Assembly (NCBI GenBank): GCA_013693815.1 | Contig: CP059259.1 | Coordinates: 303,275-309,832, forward strand | Source: Nocardioidaceae bacterium | GTDB taxonomy: Bacteria > Actinomycetota > Actinomycetes > Propionibacteriales > Nocardioidaceae | DNA: 6,558 bases | Direction: 5' to 3' | Part shown: positions 6,008-6,558 of the stretch, one piece after another | Position numbering within the stretch: position 1 is the first letter of the stretch | Layout of the letters: every line of letters begins with the position of its first letter | The notes under the pieces: model-generated | What the model was told of the DNA's origin: nothing | Databases searched by the model: none | Seen by the model: the letters and a program-made list of their open reading frames with translations, nothing else | Translations under genes and position numbers: made by a program

Positions 6008-6055
6008 TGCCGGCGTCGTGATCGGAGCGTCAGGCTCGTACCAGTGAGTGGCCTG

Positions 6056-6558
6056 CTAGCGGAGTACGCCGACGTCGACCGTCGGGTCGGCCCGGATGTC
6101 GATCATCAGCGGCAAGTGGCCTTGGTCGATCAACTTGACCGCCGCCTCCAGGTCGTCCTCGCTGGTGACGGTGACTGCCTCACAACCCAGGTTCTGCGCG
6201 ATCGCGGTGAGATCCGGCCAGTTCTCCAGCAGCGAGTAGCCGGGGTTGAGACCGGCCTCCGACAGCTTGGTGTACTCCGCCCCGTAACAGCCGTCATCGA
6301 GCACGACCAGCACCAACGGGGCTGACTCGCGAACGGCCGTCGCGAGTTCCATGTAGGCCATAGCCACTCCACCATCACCGGTGACAGCGACGGTTATCTC
6401 GGAGCGGCGCGCCAGCGCAGCGCCGATAGCGGTGGGAAGACCAAGACCGATCGAGCCGAAGTTGACGGTGTGGTGGAAGCGTCCTCCGGGACCCACATGC
6501 AGGTACTTCCACGGTGCCTGCATGAAACGCCCGGTGTCGGTGACAACGGAGCGACTGG
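6056..6558 (-). CDS. ThDP-dependent enzyme (benzoylformate decarboxylase / acetolactate synthase-like), C-terminal domain, partial
   Basis: The minus-strand frame enters from the right edge without a start and ends at TAG (6058-6056), giving 166 visible residues. The opening SVVTDTGRF, then NFGSIGLGLPTAIGAALA, then TGDGG match the ThDP-binding domain of 2-oxoacid decarboxylase / acetolactate-synthase-like enzymes, which handle C-C bonds next to a carbonyl through thiamine diphosphate. The cofactor motif GDG-x(24)-NN appears as GDG followed after 24 residues by DD (LDDGCYGAEY), so both usual Asn are Asp. The GDG Asp and the second Asp position could still bind Mg. The conserved EL-x-TA after GDG is present as MELATAV. 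The gene converges on the IclR gene with 48 bases between stops, so it belongs to a different transcript. It might decarboxylate a 2-oxoacid (for example an arylglyoxylate) in a related pathway; the substrate is not readable from this part. Confidence 0.88.
   Translation of the reverse strand, partial: SRSVVTDTGRFMQAPWKYLHVGPGGRFHHTVNFGSIGLGLPTAIGAALARRSEITVAVTGDGGVAMAYMELATAVRESAPLVLVVLDDGCYGAEYTKLSEAGLNPGYSLLENWPDLTAIAQNLGCEAVTVTSEDDLEAAVKLIDQGHLPLMIDIRADPTVDVGVLR

Noticed and set aside
6008..6055. Terminator between the convergent IclR and ThDP genes
   Set aside because: The only hairpin seen is GAGC-GTCAG-GCTC (6025-6037), a 4-bp stem without a T-tract, too weak to call.
1..6558. CRISPR arrays, insertion sequences, tRNA or other RNA genes
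   Set aside because: No repeated spacer-like units, transposase motifs, terminal repeats or cloverleaf sequences were found by eye; nearly all bases are accounted for by protein genes.

Overview
The window is a GC-rich stretch of tightly packed genes with strong Shine-Dalgarno sites and GC-ending codons. It looks like an aromatic-degradation (meta-cleavage) gene cluster from an actinobacterium of the Rhodococcus / Gordonia / Nocardioides / Pseudonocardia kind. The organism is inferred from base composition and gene style only; there is no rRNA or other taxonomic marker.

Positions 1-5063 (+ strand) read as one operon. It begins with the C-terminal part of a Rieske-type ring-hydroxylating oxygenase alpha subunit (1-726, cut by the window edge). 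An MhpB-like class III extradiol dioxygenase follows (772-1710), then an alpha/beta hydrolase of the meta-cleavage-product (MCP) hydrolase type (1751-2644). Next come a 48-residue putative membrane mini-protein (2681-2827), a second and different MCP-hydrolase-like protein (2875-3756), and an M20-peptidase-fold protein (3759-5063) that appears to have lost nearly all metal-binding residues. Gaps are 2 to 47 bases. An 8-bp perfect stem-loop sits on the stop codon of the mini-gene, between the two hydrolase genes.

Positions 5064-5194 are the only sizeable non-coding gap. It holds an AT-rich island with a 15-base inverted repeat inside a possible promoter, followed by an IclR-family regulator (about 5195-6007, +). 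A convergent gene on the minus strand (6056 to beyond the right edge) encodes the C-terminal ThDP-binding domain of a benzoylformate-decarboxylase / acetolactate-synthase-like enzyme.

The proposed logic is as follows. The Rieske oxygenase, with electron-transfer partners outside the window, hydroxylates an aromatic or heteroaromatic substrate. The extradiol enzyme cleaves the resulting catechol next to its hydroxyls. One or both hydrolases then cut the ring-fission product. The IclR protein probably senses a pathway compound. The substrate cannot be read from this sequence. The unusual parts are the paired divergent hydrolases (one lacking its usual catalytic Asp), the metal-site-less M20 homologue, and the conserved-looking mini-gene between them.
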